Source: Rossellomorea aquimaris (GTDB lineage Bacteria > Bacillota > Bacilli > Bacillales > Bacillaceae_B). Taken from it: a DNA stretch of 64,000 nt. This document shows, piece after piece, positions 25,293 through 33,378 of this stretch. Numbering within the stretch: the stretch's first letter is position 1; the number at the start of each line of letters is the position of its first letter. The notes beneath the pieces are model-generated. The model did no database searches, was not told where the DNA came from, and saw only the letters and a list, made by a program, of their open reading frames with translations. Made by a program: the position numbers and the translations under genes. The stretch lies in NCBI RefSeq assembly GCF_035590735.1, contig NZ_CP141595.1, positions 3,620,001 to 3,684,000 on the forward strand, in the 5' to 3' direction.

Positions 25293-26495
25293 ATGAATGA
25301 ATACATCATCTATATAGGTACAAACCAATCAGGCTCCTCACGGGACGGTATTGAAGCAGGGAAAAAACTGGGCTACTCTACTATTCTATTTACTAACCGC
25401 AGGAAGTTTATAAGAGAAAAAGAACTCTTTCAGGATGTCGACGAAATGTACGAAGTAGATTTAAGGCATGAAGAAACAATCAGGAGAGAAATTTCCACAC
25501 TTCTGCAGGGAGGAAAGAAAATAGCGTGCATCATCAGTTTTCTCGATTCTTACGTTTATGTAGCAGCCCGGCTTTCTAATGAATTCTGTGGAACCGAAAT
25601 TTCCTTGGAACCGATTGCTGACTGTATGGATAAAACAGTGCTCCGAACGAAACTGATGGGAAAAGAATATTCTTCTGATTTCATTAAAATGAAGCCTCCC
25701 TTTTCTAAAGAGAGTGTAAAGACCTTTTCCTATCCTGTTGTATTAAAATCACCCATTTCTAACGGGTCAAAAGATGTCCTCCTTATTCGTAATGAAGGAG
25801 AGCTTGCAGCAGGCATAAAGAAATTAAACCGGAAAAAACCTCCAAGTCTTCTTGTAGAAGAATACTTAGAGGGACCTCAATACCTAATCGAAGTGGTAAT
25901 CAAAGAACGCAAGCCCGTGATTACAGTGGTCGTCAAGCAGCAAATCAACTATCATAAACGATTCATTGTCACCGGGTATAGTGTTTCACCCGTCTACCAT
26001 TATCCGGTACTGGTCAGAAAGGTTGGAGAGATTGTCAATGACCTGGGATTTGTTAACGGAAGCTGTCATTTAGAAATGCGGCTGGTAAAGAATAAATGGA
26101 AACTCATCGAAGTCAACCCCCGAATCTCTGGGGGAGCAATGAACAAAATGATAGAAGAAGCATATGGACTGAGCATAGTGGAAGAAACGTTAAGGGTATA
26201 TCTTAGTAAACCTCACCATAGTGAGCGCAAATGGGAAAAACATATCTACACCTACTACATGACAGTAAACAAGACTGGCAAGCTGTTAAAAGTGATTGGA
26301 AAAAACATGGCAGAAGAACAAGAAGGCATCATCGAAGTTTATATAAAACCCAAGAAAGGAAAAACACTTCGCCCTCCAACTTCCATGGGGCATCGCTACG
26401 GGTATGTAATGGCGAGCGGTGAATCCGTGCAGGAATCAGAGAGGCGTGCAAAAGATGCCTCTAAAGACATTCAATTTTATTTAGAATCAATCTAA
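25293..26495 (+). CDS. ATP-grasp ligase family protein B
   Basis: A 400-aa paralog of the divergent neighbour. It shows the same N-terminal signature (IYIGTNQSGSSRDGIEAGKKLG), ATP-binding FPVVLKSPISNGSKDVLLI-type stretch (SYPVVLKSPISNGSKDV), VEEYLEGPQYLIEVVIKE, LIEVNPRISGGAMNKMI and C-terminal VYIKPKKGKTLRPPTSMGHRYGYV. The N-terminal domain holds two extra cysteines and a shorter linker. The ATG lies about 12 nt after AAAGGAG. The 81-bp gap to the spore-coat gene contains no strong terminator, so read-through into it is possible. Confidence 0.83.
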   Translation: MNEYIIYIGTNQSGSSRDGIEAGKKLGYSTILFTNRRKFIREKELFQDVDEMYEVDLRHEETIRREISTLLQGGKKIACIISFLDSYVYVAARLSNEFCGTEISLEPIADCMDKTVLRTKLMGKEYSSDFIKMKPPFSKESVKTFSYPVVLKSPISNGSKDVLLIRNEGELAAGIKKLNRKKPPSLLVEEYLEGPQYLIEVVIKERKPVITVVVKQQINYHKRFIVTGYSVSPVYHYPVLVRKVGEIVNDLGFVNGSCHLEMRLVKNKWKLIEVNPRISGGAMNKMIEEAYGLSIVEETLRVYLSKPHHSERKWEKHIYTYYMTVNKTGKLLKVIGKNMAEEQEGIIEVYIKPKKGKTLRPPTSMGHRYGYVMASGESVQESERRAKDASKDIQFYLESI

Positions 26496-26576
26496 ACCAT
26501 TATATATGCACTACACCACTTTCCCAGACAAAAATACACTAATGATAAGAGACAGGTGAAAGGAGGGTTTGAGGCG

Positions 26577-27065
26577 ATGATTTGTCATCACGATAGCTGT
26601 ATATGCAAAACCCTGAATGAATTATTACTGGAACAATTCCAATTGGCCACCCAAAAGTTTAAGTTCATTTGTGAATACGACAAGGTAGACACCATTCCAT
26701 TTATTATATACACAAAGGAAGATAGCGAGCCGTTTCGAGCACACTTACACTCCAACTGCACCATATTCTTTAAGCTCATCGATATCGATGATGGCTGTGC
26801 AACACTGCGGTTACTGGCCGGAATGGATATAGACGGATACATTACCGACGATGTCGATGAATTATTTGCCCTTTATCAAACCGATAAATGTATCAGCATT
26901 GACTGCAACTGTTTTCTCGGAATTCAGCCCCTTCCTCCGAAATTCGTCAACCGGAAGCTTCCGCATATGGATCGGGGAGGCCCTAAAGGAAGCGGTTCAA
27001 GTGAAGAGCATGGTGTGGGGCCTGAATATGATTCGGAGTTTGATCGGGATTGCGATCATAAGTAG
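26577..27065 (+). CDS. ExsY/CotY/CotZ-family spore surface protein
   Basis: A 162-aa cysteine-rich protein matching the ExsY/CotZ pattern. It starts with CHHDSCICKTLNELL, followed by IPFIIYTKEDSEPFRAHL, KLIDIDDGCATLRLL and TDKCISIDCNCFLGIQPL. These proteins self-assemble through disulfides into the exosporium basal layer or spore crust. A C-terminal tail of about 35 residues is Gly- and acid-rich (DRGGPKGSGSSEEHG .. DYDSEFDRD-like) and not typical of the family. The ATG at 26577 follows AAAGGAGGG; the GTG 21 nt upstream lies before that site and is rejected. Upstream AATACACTA (near 26535) resembles a SigK -10, but the AC -35 is badly spaced. Confidence 0.85.
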   Translation: MICHHDSCICKTLNELLLEQFQLATQKFKFICEYDKVDTIPFIIYTKEDSEPFRAHLHSNCTIFFKLIDIDDGCATLRLLAGMDIDGYITDDVDELFALYQTDKCISIDCNCFLGIQPLPPKFVNRKLPHMDRGGPKGSGSSEEHGVGPEYDSEFDRDCDHK

Positions 27066-27137
27066 GGGTAAGGGTTGAATCTGAAATTTGGGTTTGGCTC
27101 TTTTTTTGGGGTGACCCTAAAGCCACCCCTAAATCCC

Positions 27138-27962
27138 TTAAACGCGGGACAATCTGTTCAATACAAACTCCTCAACTACTTCTGCTACGCCATCTTCCAT
27201 ATTAGAAGCTGTTACAAAATCAGCCTTTTCTCTAATATCTCCCGGAGCATTTCCCATTGCGACGCCAAGACCGGCGAATTCAATCATGGTAAGGTCGTTA
27301 TAGCTGTCTCCGATGGCAATGACCTCTTCCGCTTTAATGCCCATTGGCTTGATCAGGTAGTCGAGGCTTGCTCCTTTCGTCACGCCAAGCTGTGTAAACT
27401 CAAGGAAGAATGGTTTGGAGCGCATCACACTCAGTTCACCATCCAGTTCGGTTTGAAGTTTTTTCTCGACCTTTACCAATCGATCGGCTTCTTTTAACAT
27501 GAGTGCCTTTACAACAGGCTCCTTAATAGCTTCTTTAAAGTTTGGAACAACTTTTACAGGCAGGCCTGTTAATTCACTTTCAATAGAAGCAAATTCACTT
27601 GGTTCTTCTACAACAATCGCATCATCAGCATATGTGAGAATGCCAACCTCTTCCCGTTTACTCAAATCATATAAGCGATGAACGGTTTCTGCTGATAATG
27701 TTCGACTGTATTTCTCTTCGTTTGTCTTGCAATCTATTATTTTCGATCCGTTGAAAGAAAGAATATAACTTCCGTATTGGTCCAGCTTCAGTTCTTCTGC
27801 AACCCATCTCATTCCAAACGTGGGGCGGCCGGACGCCAGGACAACTTTCACTCCTGCTTCCTGTACTTGAAGTAAAGCATCTTTAGTACGACCCGAAATC
27901 GTTTGATCATCTCGTAATAATGTATCATCTAAGTCTAGTACAATCATTTTATAATTCATCAT
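27138..27962 (-). CDS. Cof-type HAD-IIB sugar phosphatase
   Basis: A 274-aa hydrolase with HAD motif I VLDLDDTLLRDD (near residue 8), motif II VVLASGRP, a Cof-type cap between motifs II and III, and motif IV IAIGDSYNDLTMIEFAG. Members dephosphorylate sugar phosphates, pyridoxal phosphate or nucleotides. The first of two adjacent ATGs behind AAAGGA is chosen as start; the longer frame has no site. It lies downstream of the sucrose operon but beyond a terminator, so it has a separate promoter. Confidence 0.88.
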   Translation of the reverse strand: MMNYKMIVLDLDDTLLRDDQTISGRTKDALLQVQEAGVKVVLASGRPTFGMRWVAEELKLDQYGSYILSFNGSKIIDCKTNEEKYSRTLSAETVHRLYDLSKREEVGILTYADDAIVVEEPSEFASIESELTGLPVKVVPNFKEAIKEPVVKALMLKEADRLVKVEKKLQTELDGELSVMRSKPFFLEFTQLGVTKGASLDYLIKPMGIKAEEVIAIGDSYNDLTMIEFAGLGVAMGNAPGDIREKADFVTASNMEDGVAEVVEEFVLNRLSRV

Positions 27963-28028
27963 GAAAAATCCTTTCAGGAAATCCAATTTATATTATCTTA
28001 CTATAACATCTATCAGCCCTTTTGAAAA

Positions 28029-28059
28029 AAAATAGACCACCATAACGGCGGTCTATTTT
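28029..28059 (-). terminator. terminator of the sucrose operon
   Basis: A 10-bp stem AAAATAGACC/GGTCTATTTT (28029-28038 with 28050-28059) overlaps the sacA stop codon and is followed by a T-rich run on the minus strand. Confidence 0.75.
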
Positions 28060-29510
28060 AAGTTTACATGGTTTAGAACCCATTTTCTAATGGTAAAACT
28101 AGCCTGATTGGAAGCTCCGAAACGGACAGCATCGTTGTTTGGTGATGGATAGAATCGGGCTGTAAACGTTTCTTCTCCTTCATTTATAAATATTTCAATG
28201 GCAGAAGTGTCAACGAACACTCTTAATGAATTCAAATTCACCACTTTACATTGCCGCTTCTCTACCACGCCATTAACATAGCTTTTTCGCTCAAGAGTAA
28301 CCAGCTGTTCCCCGGAAGAATAAACGAGTCTGCCTCCATCCCCAATGGAAAGATCAAACCATCCTTCAGAAAGAGACAGGTCCCCGATCTCCAATTCAAA
28401 CGCTTTTCCATTTACACCATTGAATTCTCGGCTTTCTTTATCCAATACAACCTTGTGTTCTATAGCTTCTCCCGCTCTTAAATCCCGCAATTCTTCAAGA
28501 GGAACCTGTATCACCTTACCGTTCACAAACTTCAGCTCCCGAGGCAAGGTCATCGTATGAAGCCACTTATGTTCAATGGTAGGATGATCCTGTTCATTTT
28601 GATCCGGTACACTCATCCAGGCAAAGAGAATACGGCGTCCCTTGTCGTCGACTGTCGTTTGTGGAGCATAGAAGTCAAAGCCGCGGTCCAATTCTTCGAA
28701 ATCCCCATGTTCAAACGTTCCTGCAGCCGAATCAAATTGTCCGGCAACATAGCCTGCCTGATACACATTCTGATACTTCATTCCAGCACCTTCGATTCCC
28801 TGCGGAGAGAAAATAAGGATGTCCTCTTCTCCCAACTTAAAAAGGTCGGGACATTCAAACATATAACCGAAGTCAGCAAGCTTGCCCATGCCTCCACCTG
28901 TAAGGACACCCCGATACGCCCAATCAATTAGATTCTCCGATTGCAACAAAGCGACAGCTCCTTTTAATTCTGTCGTCTGTGCGCCAACAACCATAAAAAA
29001 CGCTCCATCCTGTTCCCACACCTTTGGATCGCGGAAATGGGCTGTAAATCCTTCCGGTAAGTGAACGACGGGACCTTTTTTGTCAAAATGAATGCTGTCT
29101 TCCGAAAGGGCTAAGCACTGATAGGATTCCCGATTCCCTTCCTCGTCCTTCACGTTCCCTGTATAGTACGCAAAGATTTTCCCGTCATGCTCGATGGCAC
29201 TTCCGGAATAACAACCGTTTTTCTCAAACCATTCTGATGGAGTGAGGGCGATGTCTTCATGTGTCCAGTTAACTAAATCCTTGGAAGAATAATGCCCCCA
29301 GAATTTTGCACCATGTCCGGTTTTAAAGGGCATCCACTGGTAATAGAGATGATAGACCCCTTTAAATTGTATGAATCCGTTCGGGTCATTCAATAACCCT
29401 GTCGGCGGCATTAGATGATAATGAAGACGGTAGGGATCTTGCTCTACAACACCTTTGTGCTTTTCCATTTCTTCATAGGCTTCTTTTCGCAATTGTTCAT
29501 CTCTGGTCAT
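28053..29510 (-). CDS. sacA: sucrose-6-phosphate hydrolase (GH32)
   Basis: A 485-aa glycoside hydrolase family 32 enzyme. The nucleophile aspartate is in MPPTGLLNDPNGF (near residue 42), the transition-state stabiliser in FRDPKVW, and the acid/base in ECPDLF. A C-terminal beta-sandwich follows (about 350-485). It splits sucrose-6-phosphate into glucose-6-phosphate and fructose. The ATG overlaps the scrK stop by one nucleotide (TGATG) with GGGGGGAGG upstream. It is the last gene of sacT-sacP-scrK-sacA. Confidence 0.95.
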   Translation of the reverse strand: MTRDEQLRKEAYEEMEKHKGVVEQDPYRLHYHLMPPTGLLNDPNGFIQFKGVYHLYYQWMPFKTGHGAKFWGHYSSKDLVNWTHEDIALTPSEWFEKNGCYSGSAIEHDGKIFAYYTGNVKDEEGNRESYQCLALSEDSIHFDKKGPVVHLPEGFTAHFRDPKVWEQDGAFFMVVGAQTTELKGAVALLQSENLIDWAYRGVLTGGGMGKLADFGYMFECPDLFKLGEEDILIFSPQGIEGAGMKYQNVYQAGYVAGQFDSAAGTFEHGDFEELDRGFDFYAPQTTVDDKGRRILFAWMSVPDQNEQDHPTIEHKWLHTMTLPRELKFVNGKVIQVPLEELRDLRAGEAIEHKVVLDKESREFNGVNGKAFELEIGDLSLSEGWFDLSIGDGGRLVYSSGEQLVTLERKSYVNGVVEKRQCKVVNLNSLRVFVDTSAIEIFINEGEETFTARFYPSPNNDAVRFGASNQASFTIRKWVLNHVNLK

Positions 29511-30466
29511 CACGCCTCCCCCCTCTTCAGATGAAGGTTAACTTCCTCCAATGAAGGCAGAGCCGTCATCGCTCCTTTTGTTGAGGCAGCGAGTGCTCCT
29601 GATATGGCTGCAAACCCGGCCATGCGGGCTGCTTCTTCAATTGATAAGGATGCAATATTCCCTTTGTATTCATGGATGGAATAGAGAATCCCGGACACAA
29701 ACGCATCCCCGGCCCCCGTTGTATCCACTGCTTTTACCTTCATGGCAGGTACATACTGACGGGCATCCCCTACGTACACATAGCTTCCTTCTGCCCCCAT
29801 CGTGATAATCAAGAAAGGAATATTGTATGCCTTTAGTTTCGCTGCCCCCGCTTCAATCTCTTTTTCACCTGTAATAAATTCGAGTTCTTCCTCAGAGATT
29901 TTTAAAACATCCGCTTCAGAAAGCATGCTTTTAATCGTTTCTCGGGCAGTTTCCTCAGAATCCCATAATCCTAATCGTAAATTCGGATCATAGGAAACCA
30001 ATAAACCATTCTCTTTCGCCACTTTCACAGCATGATGCGTCGCTTCTTTCGCAGGAGAGCCGATCATTGAGATGGAACCAAAATGAAGGATTTTATGGGT
30101 TAGGAAATCCTCTTCGTCTATATCATTTACTTGGAGGAAACGGTCGGCACTCGGATCGATATAAAAGTCAAAGCTGCGCTCCCCGTCTTCTCCGTTGGTT
30201 ACAAATACCACACCGGTGCGAACATCAGGAGTCATTCGCATTTGATTGATTCTTACACCATAGTTTTCAAGGGTTTCCTGCAGGAATCTGCCTAATACAT
30301 CCTCTCCCACCTTACCTAAAAAGGTAGATTTAGTGCCTAAACGAGCCAGTCCAACAGCCACATTGGCAGGAGCTCCACCTGGACTTTTTTGATAGGTGGA
30401 ATTGTGTTCATCCAAAGGGATAAAGTCTATCAATGCTTCCCCCAGCGAGATAATACCATGTTTCAT
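29510..30466 (-). CDS. scrK: fructokinase (PfkB family)
   Basis: A 318-aa kinase that phosphorylates the fructose freed by SacA to fructose-6-phosphate. It carries GEALIDFIPLDE at the N-terminus, SPGGAPANVAVGLARLG (PfkB signature 1, near residue 32) and DTTGAGDAFVSG (signature 2 with catalytic Asp, near 255). The chosen ATG lies 8 nt after GAGGAGG; a longer frame would add 35 residues without homology or site. Confidence 0.94.
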   Translation of the reverse strand: MKHGIISLGEALIDFIPLDEHNSTYQKSPGGAPANVAVGLARLGTKSTFLGKVGEDVLGRFLQETLENYGVRINQMRMTPDVRTGVVFVTNGEDGERSFDFYIDPSADRFLQVNDIDEEDFLTHKILHFGSISMIGSPAKEATHHAVKVAKENGLLVSYDPNLRLGLWDSEETARETIKSMLSEADVLKISEEELEFITGEKEIEAGAAKLKAYNIPFLIITMGAEGSYVYVGDARQYVPAMKVKAVDTTGAGDAFVSGILYSIHEYKGNIASLSIEEAARMAGFAAISGALAASTKGAMTALPSLEEVNLHLKRGEA

Positions 30467-30513
30467 ATAGAGTTCCTCCTCGTTCCATTCGGTTCTAGTT
30501 AAATATAGCAAAT

Positions 30514-30539
30514 CCTTACTGGTCAGGTGACTAGTAAGG
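30514..30539. repeat. near-perfect palindrome between sacP and scrK
   Basis: 12-bp arms (30514-30525 with 30528-30539, 11 of 12 pairing) are separated by only GG, in the 83-bp gap inside the operon. It could be an RNA processing or stabilising hairpin or an operator. There is no T run, so it is not a standard terminator. Confidence 0.6.
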
Positions 30540-30549
30540 ATAAAGATTT

Positions 30550-31926
30550 CTATTTTGCTTCTTCCTTCCACCCCAGTAACAAGGTTGCAACAAAGGCACC
30601 CGCTACTGCGATGACAAATCCGATTCCATAATTAAGAGGGTCTTGAGCGATCGCAAACATCGGAATACCCGTCAGTCCAATTCCGTTGGCCATCACTTGA
30701 GTGAATACCACGTATGCTCCCCCAAGTGCTCCACCGATGGCCGCTCCAATAAATGGGCGACGATGCTTTAAGTTGACCCCGAAGATCGCCGGTTCTGTAA
30801 TTCCCAGAAAAGCAGAAACGGCTGCCGGTACAGCAATTTCTTTCGTTTTCTTGTTTTTCGTTTTAAAGAAGACGGCGAGTGTTGCCCCACCTTGTGCTAC
30901 GTTTGCCATTGCCCAAATTGGCAGCAAATAGTTTCCGCCGATGTTTGATAACAGCTCAGCCTCGATGGCATGGAAGCTGTGATGAACACCGGTTAATACA
31001 ATTGTTGAATACAATCCCCCGAAGATCAATCCAGCAATTGGGCCGGCCGTGTTGTAGACAACATCCAGAACCGTTGTGATTCCGTTACCGAGAACTCTTC
31101 CAAGTGGTCCAACGACAAGCAGGGCTGTAAATCCTGTGAAGATGATCGTCAAGAACGGTGTCACCAATAAATCAACGGTATTCGGTACAATTTTGCGTAA
31201 GCCTTTTTCAATCTTTGCCATTAAGTAAACGGTTAATAGTACTGGAATAACCGTCCCTTGGTACCCGAGCATTTCAACGCCAAATCCGAAGAAATCAAGA
31301 GTGTCCGGCTGGGCATCGGCAAGACCCCAAGGATTCAGTAATGCCGGGTGGGTCATGATCCCCCCGATGACAGCACCTAAGTAACCATTCGCCCCAAATT
31401 CCTTTGCTGCACTCATCCCGATCAAGATCGGTAAAATGATGAAGGCAGCAGAAGAGAACATGTCCAGCATCACGAATAGACCGCTTTCAGGATCGACCCA
31501 TTTGTATGTTCTCATCAGGCCAAGGAGGCCCATTAACATACCAGCCGCTACGATTGCCGGAATGATCGGTACAAAGATGTTTGAGAGTGTACGGGCAAAA
31601 CGGGCAAACGGGTTCATTTTCCGTTTTGCTGCATCGCTGTGAGACTCGCCCGTTGGTGACTTATCTTCAATCGATGCTCCGACAAGAGGGCCGAAATGTT
31701 CAAATACTTTGTTTACATTTCCTGTCCCGAATATTATCTGGAACTGACCGGAGCTTGAGAATGCTCCTTTCACACCATCCAATTCCTCAATGGCGCTCTT
31801 TTCTATCTGACTTTCGTCGTCAATCACGAGACGCAGACGCGTCGCACAATGAGTGGCACTTACAACATTTTTTTCGCCGCCCAATAACGGGACAAGCTGT
31901 TCAGCAACTTCACGATAGTTCATCAT
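30550..31926 (-). CDS. sacP: PTS sucrose transporter subunit EIIBC
   Basis: A 458-aa permease. An N-terminal EIIB domain has the phospho-cysteine in VSATHCATRLRLVI (near residue 27), and a ten-helix EIIC domain (about 105-450) has GGIMTHPALLNPWG and ITEPAIFGVNLKHR. It imports sucrose as sucrose-6-phosphate. No EIIA domain is present, so it must borrow one, as in B. subtilis. The first of two ATGs after GGAGGGATTC is the start; the longer frame is rejected. It lies downstream of an antiterminator-controlled leader. Confidence 0.94.
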   Translation of the reverse strand: MMNYREVAEQLVPLLGGEKNVVSATHCATRLRLVIDDESQIEKSAIEELDGVKGAFSSSGQFQIIFGTGNVNKVFEHFGPLVGASIEDKSPTGESHSDAAKRKMNPFARFARTLSNIFVPIIPAIVAAGMLMGLLGLMRTYKWVDPESGLFVMLDMFSSAAFIILPILIGMSAAKEFGANGYLGAVIGGIMTHPALLNPWGLADAQPDTLDFFGFGVEMLGYQGTVIPVLLTVYLMAKIEKGLRKIVPNTVDLLVTPFLTIIFTGFTALLVVGPLGRVLGNGITTVLDVVYNTAGPIAGLIFGGLYSTIVLTGVHHSFHAIEAELLSNIGGNYLLPIWAMANVAQGGATLAVFFKTKNKKTKEIAVPAAVSAFLGITEPAIFGVNLKHRRPFIGAAIGGALGGAYVVFTQVMANGIGLTGIPMFAIAQDPLNYGIGFVIAVAGAFVATLLLGWKEEAK

Positions 31927-31962
31927 GAATCCCTCCAGTTTTTTTAAAAATATCAATAAAAA

Positions 31963-32064
31963 AAGACCTAGTACCCTTAAGAGGATAGAGGTAGGTCAAA
32001 GAGAGACGCTTACCATTATCGTCTTAAAGATTCTAGGTCTTGCCTGCATGATCAGTAACAATCC
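31963..32064 (-). promoter_or_regulatory. SacT-type RNA antiterminator and overlapping terminator
   Basis: The leader RNA has the BglG/SacT target (RAT) at 32034-32064. It begins GGATTGTTACTG and ends GCAGGCAAGACCTA, a close match to the family consensus. Its 3' part (AAGACCTAG) can alternatively pair with CTAGGTCTT, which precedes TTTTTTT at 31958-31971, forming an intrinsic terminator. Binding of phosphorylation-controlled SacT to the RAT should prevent termination and let sacP-scrK-sacA be read. Confidence 0.9.
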
Positions 32065-32087
32065 TACTGTATGAAATTGATGAATTC

Positions 32088-32116
32088 ATTCTACAATATG
32101 AAAACGTTACCGTCAA
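32088..32116 (-). promoter_or_regulatory. SigA promoter of sacP-scrK-sacA
   Basis: On the minus strand TTGACG (32111-32116), a 17-bp spacer and TAGAAT (32088-32093) lie just after the sacT stop codon and 24 nt before the RAT. Confidence 0.8.
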
Positions 32117-32120
32117 CCAT

Positions 32121-32945
32121 TTACTTTAAGAGGCGCTCTATATGCAGAGCGATATACGCAACCTCAGAAGGCGGGAATCGGGTGCTGTATTCTTCTTGCA
32201 AATACTTTGTGATTTCCTTTGAGCACTCGTAAGCCCTTTGGTATTTCATCTGAATGAGTTCAAGCATGTCTTCATCGATGGGATCGAACTGGTCTCCCTG
32301 CTCAATCCGATTTAGCGCAAAACGGAGATGGGTGATCAATCGTTGATAATTGATGCTCGACTCTTCTACTTCTATGGAAAGAATCGACTCTACCTGCTCG
32401 ACAAAATCCCTCAGGATCGTTGCATGCTTCAACGATTCGCTCATAGAAGGGGCATCCATCTTCGCCGTATGAATATGAAGAGCAATATGAGCCGCCTCAT
32501 CATCAGGAATTTCGATTCCGAGTTTCTGCCTGATCTCTCTTTTTGCCCACACCCCGACTTCATATTCCTTTTTGTAAAGCAGCTTGATTTCGTTTAAGAG
32601 CTTATTTTGGATGGGGATTCCTTGCTGCAGTCTTTCAAGTGCAAAGGATAGGTGATCCGTCAGTGCGATATGAATATGGTCACTAAGAGGGGCATTTAAA
32701 TGCCCCTCTGCATAGCTGATGATGTTTTCAGCGATTTCAATATGCTCCTCCGGCAAGGTAGCCAGTAGCTGCTGAAATTTCTCGGAGGATTGCTCATGAA
32801 GGACAAAAATTTTTTCAATTTTGTTCTTGGGGATGATATCATTTCGCTTCTTTTGAAAAGCAATCCCGTTCCCCATCACAATTTTCTCCTGCGGCCCGTC
32901 CACCACTACAACAGCATTGTTGTTTAAAATTCTAAAAATACGCAT
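32121..32945 (-). CDS. sacT: BglG/SacT-family transcriptional antiterminator
   Basis: A 274-aa regulator. The CAT RNA-binding domain (1-55) contains RILNNNAVVV and VMGNGIAFQKKRNDII. Two PRD domains follow (about 65-170 and 170-274) with the regulatory histidines in SDHIHIALTDHLSFALER, DDEAAHIALHIHTA and PSEVAYIALHIERL. Phosphorylation by the PTS sets its activity. Its target is the RAT just downstream. RBS GGAGGGC. It lies upstream of sacP and is probably partly co-transcribed. Confidence 0.93.
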   Translation of the reverse strand: MRIFRILNNNAVVVVDGPQEKIVMGNGIAFQKKRNDIIPKNKIEKIFVLHEQSSEKFQQLLATLPEEHIEIAENIISYAEGHLNAPLSDHIHIALTDHLSFALERLQQGIPIQNKLLNEIKLLYKKEYEVGVWAKREIRQKLGIEIPDDEAAHIALHIHTAKMDAPSMSESLKHATILRDFVEQVESILSIEVEESSINYQRLITHLRFALNRIEQGDQFDPIDEDMLELIQMKYQRAYECSKEITKYLQEEYSTRFPPSEVAYIALHIERLLK

Positions 32946-33091
32946 AGATGCCCTCCGTACAGTTCATTACTCCTTATGTTACCACGATTCAGCGTAAAGA
33001 TAACATGTAAAGTGTGCAGAGCAAAGATTTTCAAATAAGAGTGGAAATAAATGTTATTATTGTCTTATCTATAGTGTCAGGAGTGAATGTC

Positions 33092-33325
33092 ATGTTTTTC
33101 AAGTTAAGAATCCTATTTTCGACCATCGCTATCGCTTTTGCCCTGTACGGGTTGGTAAGTGAGGATCCACCTGAGTTCATTACGACCATCATGCTTCTTT
33201 CTTTAGGTGCCATGATGTTTGTTTTGGGGCTTTCAGAATACAATTCCAACAAGAAAGCTACTGCCTATTTTTCATTTATTACAGCAGTATTTGTAGGGTT
33301 TGTCAGTATTTATTCCCTCTTCTAA
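33092..33325 (+). CDS. small YczI-like membrane protein (DUF3953)
   Basis: A 77-aa protein with three short hydrophobic segments and a conserved loop VLGLSEYNSNKKATAYFSF, like B. subtilis YczI. The ATG follows AGGAGTGAATGTC; a longer frame starting at 33014 would add 26 residues without a site. Function is unknown. It is probably separate from the next gene, which has its own weak ribosome binding site 53 bp later. Confidence 0.7.
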   Translation: MFFKLRILFSTIAIAFALYGLVSEDPPEFITTIMLLSLGAMMFVLGLSEYNSNKKATAYFSFITAVFVGFVSIYSLF

Positions 33326-33378
33326 GAGGTTCACAAGAAATATGATATGCTGAAAGAAAAAAGGAAAGCAGGAAGAAA

